The notes under the pieces were generated by a model that ran no database searches, was not told where the DNA came from, and worked only from the letters and a program-made list of their open reading frames with translations. Of a DNA stretch of 64,000 nucleotides, positions 41,872 through 53,076 are shown piece after piece (the stretch's first letter is position 1; the number at the start of each line of letters is the position of its first letter). The stretch is taken from assembly GCA_937139475.1 (NCBI GenBank), contig CAKZQF010000204.1:18623-82622 (forward strand). The letters run 5' to 3'. The position numbers were made by a program, and so were the translations under genes. Source of the DNA: an uncultured Gammaproteobacteria bacterium. GTDB taxonomy: Bacteria; Pseudomonadota; Gammaproteobacteria; Enterobacterales; Psychrobiaceae.

Positions 41872-43206
41872 TTGAGTAATATCCCGCTGGACTTTTCACC
41901 TGATTTTGCGCCGTTAGCTGCTCGTATGCGGCCGCAAACTTTCGAGCAGTATATCGGTCAGGCTCATATTTTAGGCGCTGATAAGCCACTGCGTAAAGCG
42001 CTTGAGGCTGGGCGTGCCCATTCGATGATTTTATGGGGGCCACCTGGCACCGGTAAAACCACCTTGGCCGAATTAGTGGCTCATTATGTTGATGCCCATG
42101 TAGAACGAATTTCAGCGGTGACCTCCGGGGTAAAAGAAATCAGAGCGGCAATTGAGAATGCCCAGCGCATTGCGCAGTCCCAATCCCGTCGCACCTTACT
42201 CTTTGTTGATGAGGTCCACCGCTTCAATAAGTCTCAACAAGATGCCTTTTTACCCTATATTGAAGACGGAACGGTTATTTTTATCGGCGCGACAACCGAG
42301 AACCCATCGTTTCAGTTAAACAATGCGTTGCTTTCACGAGCCCGCGTGTACTTATTAAAGCGCTTAGAACACCAAGACATTATCAACTTGGTGGAACAAG
42401 CGTTAAATGATAAAGAGCGTGGTTTGGCTGCGTCAACACTGCAGATGAGCAGTGAGGTAAAGCAAGCACTTGCACAACTGGTACAGGGTGATGCAAGGAT
42501 GGCGCTGAACTATCTCGAACTACTAAACGATATGGTCACCGATAAGCACCGGGATGTTAGCATGAGCATGCTATCGCAAGTGTGCGGGGACAAAGTTAGC
42601 CAATTCGATAACAAAGGGGATTTGTACTACGACTTGATTTCTGCCCTACATAAGTCTGTGCGGGGCTCATCCCCTGATGGTGCATTGTATTGGTTTTGCC
42701 GCTTGTTGGCCGTGGGCGCTGATCCGTTATATGTTGGCCGACGTCTATTGGCTATTGCCTCTGAAGATATTGGTAATGCAGACCCTAAAGCGATGCAGGT
42801 TGCGCTTAGCGCTTGGGATTGTTTTCATCGTGTTGGACCAAGTGAAGGAGAGCGCGCGCTTGCACAAGCGGTAATTTACTTGGCTTGCGCACCAAAAAGT
42901 AATGCCGTCTATAGCGCGTTCAATCAAATGAAAGCATTAGTTAAAGCAGAAACAGATTATGACGTGCCAAATCATTTACGCAACGCACCGACTAAATTAA
43001 TGAGCGACTTAGGTTATGGCGATTCATACCGTTATGCTCATAACGAGGATAATGCATTTGCGGCGGGTGAGTGTTATTTACCTCCAGAGCTAAGCAACAT
43101 CGAAATTTATCAGCCAACAAACCGAGGTTTAGAGGCGAAAATTGCGCAAAAATTGCAAACGTTAAAGCAGCTTGATCAACAAAGTGATGATAAACGCTAT
43201 GAATAA
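41872..43206 (+). CDS. rarA: Replication-associated recombination protein RarA
   Basis: 444 residues. AAA+ ATPase with Walker [17 protein letters not shown], Walker [17 protein letters not shown] and sensor I TTENPSF. N-terminal [16 protein letters not shown] is a typical clamp-loader-like sequence. It works on stalled forks with RecA and SSB. TTG start at 41872 with AGGGG upstream. Its last codons overlap crcB by eight bases. Confidence 0.96.
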   Translation: MSNIPLDFSPDFAPLAARMRPQTFEQYIGQAHILGADKPLRKALEAGRAHSMILWGPPGTGKTTLAELVAHYVDAHVERISAVTSGVKEIRAAIENAQRIAQSQSRRTLLFVDEVHRFNKSQQDAFLPYIEDGTVIFIGATTENPSFQLNNALLSRARVYLLKRLEHQDIINLVEQALNDKERGLAASTLQMSSEVKQALAQLVQGDARMALNYLELLNDMVTDKHRDVSMSMLSQVCGDKVSQFDNKGDLYYDLISALHKSVRGSSPDGALYWFCRLLAVGADPLYVGRRLLAIASEDIGNADPKAMQVALSAWDCFHRVGPSEGERALAQAVIYLACAPKSNAVYSAFNQMKALVKAETDYDVPNHLRNAPTKLMSDLGYGDSYRYAHNEDNAFAAGECYLPPELSNIEIYQPTNRGLEAKIAQKLQTLKQLDQQSDDKRYE

Positions 43207-43567
43207 TGTGCTAATTATTGCTCTAGGCGGCGCTTTTGGTGCAGTTTCTCGTTATTGGTTAGCACTTTTGACTATTAATCTATTTGGTAAAGGCTTTCCT
43301 TTTGGTACACTTATCGCCAATTTCGTTGGCTCCCTGTTAATGGGGGTTTTATTTGGCTTAATTGAATCGGGTTCATTACTACCCCAAGCGAGAATAGCAT
43401 TAGGTGTCGGCTTTTTAGGAGCATTCACGACATTCTCTACGTTTTCACTTGATACCGTATTGCTATTACAGCAGGGAGATTGGCCTAAAGCGTTGCTTAA
43501 CATTTTGTTAAATGTAGGATTAAGTCTAAGTGCAGCCGGGTTAGGGCTGTGGTTAGTGAGTAAATAA
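43199..43567 (+). CDS. crcB: Fluoride ion transporter CrcB
   Basis: 122 residues, four membrane segments. The family signature [28 protein letters not shown] and [16 protein letters not shown] is present. It exports fluoride as a dual-topology dimer. ATG at 43199 overlaps the rarA end, showing coupled translation; the open frame extends upstream within rarA but the homologues start here. serS follows after 55 bp. I see no obvious fluoride riboswitch in front of it. Confidence 0.95.
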   Translation: MNNVLIIALGGAFGAVSRYWLALLTINLFGKGFPFGTLIANFVGSLLMGVLFGLIESGSLLPQARIALGVGFLGAFTTFSTFSLDTVLLLQQGDWPKALLNILLNVGLSLSAAGLGLWLVSK

Positions 43568-43607
43568 TGTCGATTCAAACTGAGTCACAATTAAAGTATT
43601 AATATAA

Positions 43608-44909
<1,302 letters not shown>

Positions 44910-44931
44910 TTACGTATCGTGAAATCTATAG

Positions 44932-44966
44932 AGTTGGCGAGCATTTAGTTGTTATGAGCGCCAACT
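44932..44966 (+). terminator. Inverted repeat after serS, possible terminator
   Basis: AGTTGGCG (44932-44939) and CGCCAACT (44959-44966) are perfect complements with a 19-base loop. There is no good U-tract, so termination is uncertain. Confidence 0.45.
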
Positions 44967-45950
44967 TATAGCCAGCTCCCTTCTTTCTTCTTGCGACACA
45001 AGCTCCTTAGTGCAACCTCTGCTGATAAAACAAGCACAGATCTAGCTAGTTTAAACCAGGCCAGCAAACATTCAATCATTGGTGAATAAAGAGCGATAGA
45101 GTTAACTCACACAAATCAATGGAAAATCACACCTTACTTTATAAAGTAACGGCACCTTTAGAGCAAGGTGACATATACAAGACTAATCACTTTAATTCTT
45201 CGGCCTATAACGGTGTTATGGTCCCATTGCGCTGTTAAATAGGTGTAATCTTCCTTTAATTTTCTTCTTTAGTTCTATGGTCTATCCAGACTCAACACTA
45301 TTCCTTGGAGCTCATACGTTTGTATTGTTTTAATCTGTACTAGTGTAAAAATTTGATCTATAAGCTGATTCTATTGCGTCATTAAGTTCGAGTTTTCTTA
45401 CTAATTGTTCAATCCTCATCGGACCTCATTAAAAGTCATTAAATTTCAATCGGTTATGGTGCTCTAGATATAGTTTTTGATTGAAGTGTTTGCTCTAATG
45501 TTGCAGTTACTTACTTAAGAATCAATGTGTTAATGTCAACTTATTTTACACGTAAACCTACGTTTGCTGTCGTATTAAAGTATTAACTCTAATGGCGCCG
45601 TCTTTATGAAAAATGCAAGTGAACGGCACTTCCTACATATTTCTCGCATTAACTTTTAAATATTATTTATCAAATGGTTATGTTCAATGTCAATGGTATG
45701 GCTTACGTGCTCCATTTGATCAAATGAGAAATAGTAAAAAGAGTCTTAACTCTAAAGGCCTGTGTTCGCTTTATTTACAATACTGGGCTTGAGTCCCCGT
45801 CATAAATTACCTTAACTATCTGTTATTTATAATAAAACAATTCTAGGAATACTCCATGCAATATAGCTGATAGGAGTCAGAACGTTTAAAAGTACTGGGG
45901 CTGGTCTCCGCGTTCGCTATAAAACATAACTTTACGTAAGGACTCAAAAT
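44967..45950. other. About 1 kb gene-free leader ahead of the PEP-CTERM gene
   Basis: No frame of credible length or composition is seen on either strand. Visible structure includes a 14-bp palindrome CATTTGATCAAATG (45713-45726), related half-sites at 45351-45357 (TTTGATC) and 45667-45675 (TCAAATGGT), a small hairpin AGAGT/ACTCT (45740-45753), and two similar motifs beginning TACTGGG at 45781 and 45893. TTGAGTCC at 45789-45796 is the exact complement of GGACTCAA at 45940-45947, which covers the ribosome-binding site of the next gene. It may hold a long regulated 5' leader or an undetected small RNA. Confidence 0.4.
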
Positions 45951-46781
45951 ATGACTAAGCTATTACCGAAGTTTTCATGCGCAGCATTACTCGCGTTAAC
46001 CTTAGCTTCTCAAAATGCAGATGCAACATTAATTACAGACCTAACCAACTATTCCCATGATACCTATCATTTGGATCCAGCTAATCCTGCCGGCACTAAG
46101 GGATTAGCTGCGTTACATCAACTTGATGATTTTGGTAACCCAATTGCTTACCCCGCTGATGCTAGTAACCCTGTCATGTACGAAGGGGATTATGTGAGCA
46201 CTTGGGGACTTTTATCAGTAAATGTGGGAGGGGATATTGTCACCGCGATTTGCTTAGATATTCTAGGGAACGGTCCATATGCTGCTGGTAGTGCGGGGTA
46301 TCAAGCCGATATCTATGGTTATGCGGATATCATCGGTGGCGCGGGAAAATTTGCAGACGGGGATGATAGCAACAATCCAATCGGTGTGACTGATACGCAA
46401 AAATATAATATGACAGGTTGGTTGTTTGACCAAGCGTTAGACTTATTTTCCGATGACATCTATGCAAGCGAGAACACTAATGGAGTGAGTGCACTAGAAC
46501 ATATCGCCATTCAAGAAGCGATTTGGGCAATTATGACCCCAGATCCGGGTTTAAGCTTTTTGCCTATCGATATTAACGCCCCCTCGGTTAACAACTGGTA
46601 TACGCAAGCACTTCTGCATGGCGATTACCAATGGGATGGTTTTGGTGTGGTTGGGGCAAGCGGAAGTTATCAGGAGTTGATTTACAAATTGCCTGGTACC
46701 ACCACTATTCCAGAGCCTGCAAGTGGGTTTTTGATTGTCTCTTGCTTGGGATTACTAGCACTGGTTAGAAGAAAAGCATAA
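45951..46781 (+). CDS. PEP-CTERM sorted exported protein
   Basis: 276 residues. Signal peptide (CAALLALTLASQNADA) and a C-terminal PEP-CTERM sorting signal: IPEPASG, a hydrophobic helix FLIVSCLGLLALV and the basic end RRKA. Such proteins are cut and anchored by an exosortase and are often tied to exopolysaccharide. The middle region (GDYVSTWGLLSVNV, HIAIQEAIWAIMTPDPG) is not recognised. AAGGA lies 8 bases before the ATG. The giant surface protein gene starts 11 bp downstream, probably in the same transcript. No exosortase gene lies in this window. Confidence 0.86.
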   Translation: MTKLLPKFSCAALLALTLASQNADATLITDLTNYSHDTYHLDPANPAGTKGLAALHQLDDFGNPIAYPADASNPVMYEGDYVSTWGLLSVNVGGDIVTAICLDILGNGPYAAGSAGYQADIYGYADIIGGAGKFADGDDSNNPIGVTDTQKYNMTGWLFDQALDLFSDDIYASENTNGVSALEHIAIQEAIWAIMTPDPGLSFLPIDINAPSVNNWYTQALLHGDYQWDGFGVVGASGSYQELIYKLPGTTTIPEPASGFLIVSCLGLLALVRRKA

Positions 46782-46792
46782 GGATTAATACT

Positions 46793-47860
46793 ATGAAGTA
46801 TGTAATGAATACTGTTAAGTATGGACTTTTGTTTTATGTTTTAAGTTTCGTTTCTATGGCGGTCAATGCACAAACTACAATTAATTTACTCGAGAAATTC
46901 ACTGGTAATTACGACTATAAAATTATTGGAGCAACTGAAAATTATAATGAGTTTAATTGTACAGATATAGGCGATCAGACTAAGTACTTGTCCCTACCCA
47001 GTGGTTCAAAAGTTACGAGGGCTTATTTATATTGGTCTGGGTCAGGTTCCCTTGATAGCAGGGTATACTTAAATGGCACCTCGGTTTATTCAGAAGAAAA
47101 CTTTTCTTTTTATGCCTGGAATGGCTATGACATGCGTTTTTATGGTGCTAGAGCTGATGTCACTCATTTGGTGAATGGGAATAAAGACTACAAAGTTTCT
47201 GGGTTGTCTTGGTCAAAACCTTACTCGTTATGTAATGGGTACGGTGCTTATGGTGGCTGGACACTAGTTGTTGTTTATGAAAACAGTAGCGCTCCAGAAA
47301 ATGAAGTAACCATTCATGATGGCTTTAGAGGTTATTGGCCTGAGGGTACTGTGACCAATTATTTGAAAAATATCACGGTTCCTACTCAGTGTGCAAAGGA
47401 TGTAGAGTTAACCGCGGTCACTTGGGAAGGGGATAATTATAAAGGAGAATACTTTCATATTAATAATTATTACATTGGTGGAAATACGCTCAATGGCTCC
47501 ACAGACCCAAATTTAGATATCGATAAGTATAATCTCAATTCATATGTCAGTCCTGGCGATACCCAAATAAAAGTACATACCAGAAGCTATAGGTACAATA
47601 ATGCTATCGAGCTGTATTTAAACAATGTTTATGTAGTCAAAAGTAAACAATGCCCAGCTTATGCCAGTATAGGGGACCGTGTTTGGTTTGACGATAACCG
47701 TAATGGCTTACAAGATCCCGGCGAAGTGGGCGTTAGCAACGTTGGCGTGAGCTTAACTGATACGCAGGTAATGTGGCAGCTACGACTACAACTGACGCCA
47801 GTGGTGATTACCTGTTCGATAACCTTGAACCAGGTGATTATAAAGTCAGCTTTGATTTAG
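46793..47860 (+). CDS. Giant surface protein, N-terminal fragment (frameshifted gene)
   Basis: 355 residues as read. A signal peptide (LLFYVLSFVSMAVNA) is followed by an exported beta-rich region of about 260 residues (SGSKVTRAYLYWSGSG, YGAYGGWTLVVVYENSS), perhaps DUF3344-like, then the start of a SdrD-type B domain (SIGDRVWFDDNRNGLQDPGEVGV). From about 47768 the frame leaves the repeat: its last 32 or so residues (MWQLRLQL...) are out-of-frame. Inserting one G after ACGCAG restores TQGNVAATTTTDASGDYLFD, continuous with the next fragment. The intact gene would be 46793-51516, about 1574 residues. Either a real one-base deletion or a sequence error. Confidence 0.82.
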   Translation: MKYVMNTVKYGLLFYVLSFVSMAVNAQTTINLLEKFTGNYDYKIIGATENYNEFNCTDIGDQTKYLSLPSGSKVTRAYLYWSGSGSLDSRVYLNGTSVYSEENFSFYAWNGYDMRFYGARADVTHLVNGNKDYKVSGLSWSKPYSLCNGYGAYGGWTLVVVYENSSAPENEVTIHDGFRGYWPEGTVTNYLKNITVPTQCAKDVELTAVTWEGDNYKGEYFHINNYYIGGNTLNGSTDPNLDIDKYNLNSYVSPGDTQIKVHTRSYRYNNAIELYLNNVYVVKSKQCPAYASIGDRVWFDDNRNGLQDPGEVGVSNVGVSLTDTQVMWQLRLQLTPVVITCSITLNQVIIKSALI

Positions 47861-50800
47861 CAACGTTACCAGTCGGTTATTTAGTAACAGCTCAAAACCA
47901 AGGCGGTGATGACGCGCTTGATAGTGACGCGAACCCAACCACGGGTATGACACCGCTCACTACGCTAGTGCCAGGTGAGTCAGATCTAACTTGGGACATG
48001 GGTATCAAAAAACGTCTTGCGCAAATCGGCAATCGCGTGTGGTATGACAATAACCGCAACGGGATTCAGGATTCAGGGGAACTTGGTGTACAGGGAGTCA
48101 AAGTTTGGCTAATAGACTTTAGCTCAAAAGAGGTGCTTGAAGAAGCTGTGACTGATACTAATGGTGAATACCTATTCACTGAATTGCCAGCAGACTACTA
48201 TATAATTAGATTTAAGAAGGAGACGTTGCCAGAAGGTTATGAGTTTACCAAACGAGAAGTAGGCACTGATGACAGTGTGGATAGCGATGCCAATCTTGAA
48301 ACGGGTCGTGCACATTACTACACATATTTATCATCTGGCGAAAGTGATTTAACCTGGGATGCTGGTTTAGTTATCAACAGGGCACAAATCGGTGACCGCG
48401 TATGGGTTGATAGCAACCGTGATGGCGTACAAGACGCCAGTGAAACAGGCGTTGGCAATATTGGCGTGAGCTTAATCGATAGCAATGGCGATGTGGTGGC
48501 AACCACCACAACAAGCGCCAACGGTGATTACCTGTTCGATAACCTCGAGCCAGGTGATTATAAAGTGAGCTTTGATCTGTCGACCCTGCCAGCAGGCTAT
48601 GTCGTGACGGGCCAAAATCTAGGCGGTGATGACGCACTCGATAGTGACGCTAACCCAACGACGGGTATGACACAGCTAACCACGCTTGATCCAGGCGAGT
48701 CAGATCTGAGTTGGGACATGGGTATTTATCAACCTGTGGCGCAAATCGGTGATCGCGTGTGGATAGATAGCAACCGTGATGGCGTACAAGACGCCGGTGA
48801 AGCAGGCGTTGGTAACATTGGCGTGAGCTTAACCGATAGCAATGGCGATGTGGTGGCCACCACCACAACCGACGCTAACGGTGATTACCTGTTCGATACC
48901 CTCGAGCCAGGTGATTATAAAGTGAGCTTTGATGTGGCGACCCTGCCAGCAGGCTATGTTGTGACGGGCCAAAATCTAGGCGGTGATGACGCACTCGATA
49001 GTGACGCCAACCCAAGTACGGGCATGACACAGCTAACCACACTGGATGCAGGTGAGTCAGATCTGAGTTGGGACATGGGGATCTATGAGCTTCATTATGA
49101 CTTGGCATTGATTAAAAAACTTGCAGATGCTCAAAGTGCTCAGGTGGCCTTAGGAGACATCGTTGATTATTTAATTGTTGTTAAGAATCAAGGTGACCTT
49201 AATTCAGGGCTACTCACGGTGCAGGATACTATCCCTAGTGGCATGAACTTTGTCTCATATAGTGGTTTAGGCTTTGATTGTGTTGAAGGAGCAACGTTAG
49301 TTTGTAGTTACAACGCTAACTTAGCGCCACAGGAAACAGCAGAGTTAACTATTAGCTTGAAAGTAAATGATGTTACTCATGCACCCTACAGAAACTGGGC
49401 GGAAATCACTAGCAGTTCAGGTGTCGACGTTGACTCTACTCCTGATAATATAACTGGTAGCGATAATGCAGCAGGTACTGGTACCTTACCAAATGACAAT
49501 GTCGTTAATCACAACGACATCGACCATGATGCGTTATTCCCTGATCCAAACGATGAGGATGATAACGATTATGAAGATGTTAGTGTTGAAGTGAATTATG
49601 ACTTAGCATTGATTAAGGTATTGGCTGATGGTCAAACTGCGGTGGTTAACCCTGGCGACAATATAAGCTTTGTTGTTGAGGTTAAAAACCAAGGTAATGT
49701 TCCTTCAGGTAGCTTTGTTATCACAGATACGTTACCAAATGGACTTGATTTAGTTGCAACGAGTGGTATTAACTTTAGTTGTGGTGCGGGTGCAATTATC
49801 ACCTGTGATTATAATGGCAGCCTATTGCCTGACCAATCAGCATTGTTAACTATTGAAGTGGCTATCAATGACTTTAGTGCGGCACCATATCGAAATGTGG
49901 CAGAAATAAGCAGCGATAGCTCTGGGGATTATGGTATTAATGATAGTGATTCTACACCTGATACCAACCCTGCTAATGATCCTGTTGTTGACCATAACGA
50001 TATAAACCATGATGCTATGGTTCAAGATCCGCTTGATGAGGATGATCATGACTATGAAGATGTCAGTCTGAACATCGTCTATGACTTGGCGCTAATTAAA
50101 ACACTAGCGAGTAGTCAACCAGCGTTGGTCAACCCTGGTGATGAGGTTAACTATGTGGTTGATGTTAAAAACCAAGGTAATGTGGAGTCTGGTTCATTTA
50201 CCGTGACCGATCATATTCCTGCTGGCATGGACTATATCTTATCATCTGGTACAAACTGGAGCTGTGTGCAGTCTGGACAAACCCTTAGCTGTACCTATAG
50301 TGGCAGTCTAGCCGCTGGTGAAATAACCATGCTTAACATCCGCGTTAAAGTTGTTGATTTTAGCCTCGCACCATTTAGAAACTGGGCTGAAATAACCAGC
50401 GATAGCAGTTCTGATTATGGTGTGGTTGACAACGATTCAACAGCTGATAGCAATATCGGAAGTGACAATGGTGTTGGTACGGGAATCGGTCCAAATGATC
50501 CTGTGGTAAACCACAACGATATAGACCATGATGCGACTGTTCAAGATCCGCTAGATGAAGATGACAACGACTATGAAGATGTAGGCGTAAATGTTAACTA
50601 CGACTTAGCACTTATTAAAGTGCTGGCAGCGGGTCAATCTAGTACGGTGGTAGCGGGAGACCTTGTACGGTTCACATTGACTGTGTTTAACCAAGGAAAT
50701 GTGCCTGCTTCAAATATTGAACTAACGGATTCAATTCCTGCTGGTTTAACGTTTGACGGAGCACAGAATCCAAACTGGAGTATGTTAGGTGGGCAAGTGG

Positions 50801-51516
50801 TGACAACCATTAGTGGACCAATCCCAGCAGGTGCTAGTTCATCGGTTGACGTAATCTTCACTGTTGGCGATGGTGTAGCAATAGGTACGTTACGCAATAT
50901 CGCTGAGATTAGTAATGATGATGGTGAAGATGCTGATTCAACGCCAGATAATGATAGCAGCAACGATATAATTGGCGGCGACAATGTCACCGACAATAGC
51001 AATAGTGATGAGGATGATCACGACTATGCTGATATTGAAGTTGTTGAGGATGGTGTGTTTGACTTAGCATTGCGTAAACGACTAGCTGATGGTCAAAGCT
51101 TCCAAGTTGTTGTCGGCAACGATGCTAGCTTTACTATTGAAATACATAATCAAGGCAACCAAGCTGTCAATCATGTTGAGATAATTGATGTAATTCCACA
51201 AGGGATGGTGTTAGCAGATAGCGATTGGATCGATAACGGTGACGGTACGGCAAGTTATATCGTGATGGATTCAATAGCACCTGGTGAAGTCAAGCTAGTA
51301 GACATTACGTTGCACTTGATGGAACGCCTAACTAGGTATGGATACAATCATGCTGAGATAGTTGGCGCGTTGGATGAAAATGGTAATCTTATCGTAGATA
51401 TTGATTCAACTCCTGATAGCGACAATACTAATGATATTGTTGTTGATAATGAAATTAATAATGCAGGGACTGATGAAGATGACCATGATATTGAGAGAAT
51501 TAGGTTAATCAAATAA
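47773..51516 (+). CDS. Giant SdrD-B/DUF11 surface protein, C-terminal fragment (frameshifted gene)
   Basis: 1247 residues as read, but the true N-terminus is in the preceding frame; the ATG at 47773 is only the first one after the shift. Contents: the remainder of SdrD-type B domain 1, three more such domains (each with IGxRVWxDxNRxGxQD and GDDALDSDANP-type ends), then five DUF11 domains starting near residues 442, 609, 770, 943 and 1096 (each YDLALIKxLA...), linked by acidic Asp/Glu/His-rich segments (HNDIDHD, DEDDNDYED). These features suit a calcium-binding stalk or adhesin. There is no LPXTG or PEP-CTERM at the end (DIERIRLIK), so the anchor is unclear; it may be secreted by a type I system or bound non-covalently. 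Confidence 0.82.
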   Translation: MAATTTTDASGDYLFDNLEPGDYKVSFDLATLPVGYLVTAQNQGGDDALDSDANPTTGMTPLTTLVPGESDLTWDMGIKKRLAQIGNRVWYDNNRNGIQDSGELGVQGVKVWLIDFSSKEVLEEAVTDTNGEYLFTELPADYYIIRFKKETLPEGYEFTKREVGTDDSVDSDANLETGRAHYYTYLSSGESDLTWDAGLVINRAQIGDRVWVDSNRDGVQDASETGVGNIGVSLIDSNGDVVATTTTSANGDYLFDNLEPGDYKVSFDLSTLPAGYVVTGQNLGGDDALDSDANPTTGMTQLTTLDPGESDLSWDMGIYQPVAQIGDRVWIDSNRDGVQDAGEAGVGNIGVSLTDSNGDVVATTTTDANGDYLFDTLEPGDYKVSFDVATLPAGYVVTGQNLGGDDALDSDANPSTGMTQLTTLDAGESDLSWDMGIYELHYDLALIKKLADAQSAQVALGDIVDYLIVVKNQGDLNSGLLTVQDTIPSGMNFVSYSGLGFDCVEGATLVCSYNANLAPQETAELTISLKVNDVTHAPYRNWAEITSSSGVDVDSTPDNITGSDNAAGTGTLPNDNVVNHNDIDHDALFPDPNDEDDNDYEDVSVEVNYDLALIKVLADGQTAVVNPGDNISFVVEVKNQGNVPSGSFVITDTLPNGLDLVATSGINFSCGAGAIITCDYNGSLLPDQSALLTIEVAINDFSAAPYRNVAEISSDSSGDYGINDSDSTPDTNPANDPVVDHNDINHDAMVQDPLDEDDHDYEDVSLNIVYDLALIKTLASSQPALVNPGDEVNYVVDVKNQGNVESGSFTVTDHIPAGMDYILSSGTNWSCVQSGQTLSCTYSGSLAAGEITMLNIRVKVVDFSLAPFRNWAEITSDSSSDYGVVDNDSTADSNIGSDNGVGTGIGPNDPVVNHNDIDHDATVQDPLDEDDNDYEDVGVNVNYDLALIKVLAAGQSSTVVAGDLVRFTLTVFNQGNVPASNIELTDSIPAGLTFDGAQNPNWSMLGGQVVTTISGPIPAGASSSVDVIFTVGDGVAIGTLRNIAEISNDDGEDADSTPDNDSSNDIIGGDNVTDNSNSDEDDHDYADIEVVEDGVFDLALRKRLADGQSFQVVVGNDASFTIEIHNQGNQAVNHVEIIDVIPQGMVLADSDWIDNGDGTASYIVMDSIAPGEVKLVDITLHLMERLTRYGYNHAEIVGALDENGNLIVDIDSTPDSDNTNDIVVDNEINNAGTDEDDHDIERIRLIK
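48382..49095 (+). repeat. Two near-identical 357-bp tandem modules (SdrD-type B domains 3 and 4)
   Basis: Units start at 48382 and 48739, exactly 357 bp (119 codons) apart, and agree base for base over long runs, for example around GATGGCGTACAAGACGCC and AATGGCGATGTGGTGGC. The first and second B domains (47665-48010, 48020-48370) are more diverged, so this pair looks recently duplicated or homogenised. Confidence 0.85.
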
Positions 51517-51539
51517 CCAGCTCACAATACTAGAAACTA

Positions 51540-51580
51540 TAAAGCCAGTCCCATGATGGGACTGGCTTTATTATTTTAGA
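51540..51580 (+). terminator. Terminator after the giant surface protein gene
   Basis: AAAGCCAGTCCCAT and ATGGGACTGGCTTT form a near-perfect hairpin at about 51541-51569 followed by ATTATTTT. Situated about 25 bp past the stop codon. Confidence 0.93.
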
Positions 51581-51672
51581 GGTCTGCTGCACTAATAACA
51601 ATGCAATTAGCCCCTATTCATTTTTGCTTACTACCGTTTAGGTGATTAAGCTGGTTGAATGTGCGGTTCGAG

Positions 51673-52824
51673 TTAAATTCCCGCGTCATCTCTTAAGGCT
51701 TGTGCCTTATCTGTACGCTCCCATGGGAACTCATCACGGCCAAAATGACCGTAAGCAGCTGTAGGCTGATAGATTGGGCGATTAAGGTCAAGCATTTCAA
51801 TTAGACCATATGGGCGTAAATCAAAGTGGCGACGAACTAGTTCGATCAATTTTTGCTCTTCGATTTTACCTGTACCAAAGGTTTCAATGCTGATAGAGGT
51901 TGGATCTGCAACGCCGATAGCGTAAGACAGTTGTAGTTCACAACGGTCAGCAAGACCTGCTGCCACGATATTTTTAGCAACATAACGTGCAGCATAGGCC
52001 GCACTACGGTCAACTTTTGAAGGATCTTTACCAGAGAATGCACCACCACCGTGACGAGCCATGCCGCCGTATGTGTCAACAATGATTTTACGCCCCGTTA
52101 GGCCACAATCACCCATAGGGCCACCGATAACAAAACGGCCAGTTGGATTGATGAAGTATTTCGTATCCTTATTTAACCACTTTTCTGGCAATACTGGCTT
52201 AATAATTGTTTCCATCACCGCTTCAATCAAGTCTTCTTGACCGATAGTGTCACAATGCTGTGTAGAAAGAACGACAGCATCGATACCAGTGATAATACCG
52301 TTTTCATAAGCAAAGGTTACTTGTGATTTTGCATCTGGGCGTAACCAAGGCAACGTTCCATTTTTACGAACTTTTGCTTGTTGCTTAACTAACTTGTGTG
52401 AGTAGGTAATTGGGGCAGGCATTAATACATCAGTTTCATTGCTTGCATAACCAAACATTAAACCTTGGTCACCAGCACCTAGCTCTTTTGGATCTTCACG
52501 GTCAACACCTTGGTTGATGTCGGGAGATTGCTTACCAATAGCATTTAGGATAGCGCAAGAATCTGCATCAAAGCCCATATCTGAATTGGTATAGCCAATT
52601 TCACGCACCGTGCGGCGTGTGATTTCTTCAATGTCAACCCATGCTGATGTGGTGATTTCACCACCAACCATTACCATACCAGTCTTGACATACGTCTCAC
52701 ACGCAACACGTGCTTTTGGGTCTTGCGCTAAGATCGCATCAAGTACAGCATCAGAGATCTGATCTGCAATTTTATCTGGATGTCCTTCAGAAACTGATTC
52801 TGAGGTAAAAAGGTGTTGTGCCAT
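51673..52824 (-). CDS. metK: S-adenosylmethionine synthetase
   Basis: 383 residues. Starts [22 protein letters not shown] (ATP site). [12 protein letters not shown] and [23 protein letters not shown] are hallmark motifs. It makes AdoMet from methionine and ATP, the substrate of the decarboxylase at 3968-4900 and of methyltransferases here. ATG at 52824 is preferred; TTG at 52830 is also in frame. A MetJ-type operator lies about 60 bp upstream. Confidence 0.97.
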   Translation of the reverse strand: MAQHLFTSESVSEGHPDKIADQISDAVLDAILAQDPKARVACETYVKTGMVMVGGEITTSAWVDIEEITRRTVREIGYTNSDMGFDADSCAILNAIGKQSPDINQGVDREDPKELGAGDQGLMFGYASNETDVLMPAPITYSHKLVKQQAKVRKNGTLPWLRPDAKSQVTFAYENGIITGIDAVVLSTQHCDTIGQEDLIEAVMETIIKPVLPEKWLNKDTKYFINPTGRFVIGGPMGDCGLTGRKIIVDTYGGMARHGGGAFSGKDPSKVDRSAAYAARYVAKNIVAAGLADRCELQLSYAIGVADPTSISIETFGTGKIEEQKLIELVRRHFDLRPYGLIEMLDLNRPIYQPTAAYGHFGRDEFPWERTDKAQALRDDAGI

Positions 52825-52876
52825 AGCCAAAATGCCTTCTGCTAAGTAAAATTTGAATGTCGTAATACAGGGGTAT

Positions 52877-52892
52877 TTACGTCTAGACGTCT
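52877..52892. promoter_or_regulatory. MetJ operator (tandem met boxes) upstream of metK
   Basis: A perfect met box AGACGTCT (52885-52892) with an adjacent 8-base unit TTACGTCT (52877-52884, 6 of 8 matches). MetJ binds tandem 8-bp boxes cooperatively with AdoMet as co-repressor. Its place 53-68 bases before the metK start fits repression of metK by its own product. metJ itself is not in the window. Confidence 0.8.
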
Positions 52893-53076
52893 ATTGTAAT
52901 GAAATTTGCATAACAAGCTATATAAATTTGAAAATAATGCGAGTCAATCGACAATTATCATGATGAAGATTGATCTGGTTTAGTTTCAAATAAAAAATAA
53001 GACTTTATGCTGACTAAATAATGAGCGATACTGGCCGATAAGCTAATTATTACACTTCAATAAAAAGGAGATAGTG

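Noticed and set aside
45893..45918. Sigma-54 promoter ahead of the PEP-CTERM gene (TGGTCT...TTCGCT)
   Set aside because: The GG and GC elements are one base further apart than the strict spacing allows and the flanking consensus is poor.
47760..47775. Programmed ribosomal frameshifting in the giant surface protein
   Set aside because: No slippery heptamer, stop codon context or stimulatory hairpin is visible at the junction; a plain one-base loss explains the shift.
48382..49095. Direct repeats as a possible CRISPR or satellite array
   Set aside because: The 357-bp units are in-frame coding modules (119 codons) of SdrD-type B domains with no spacers.
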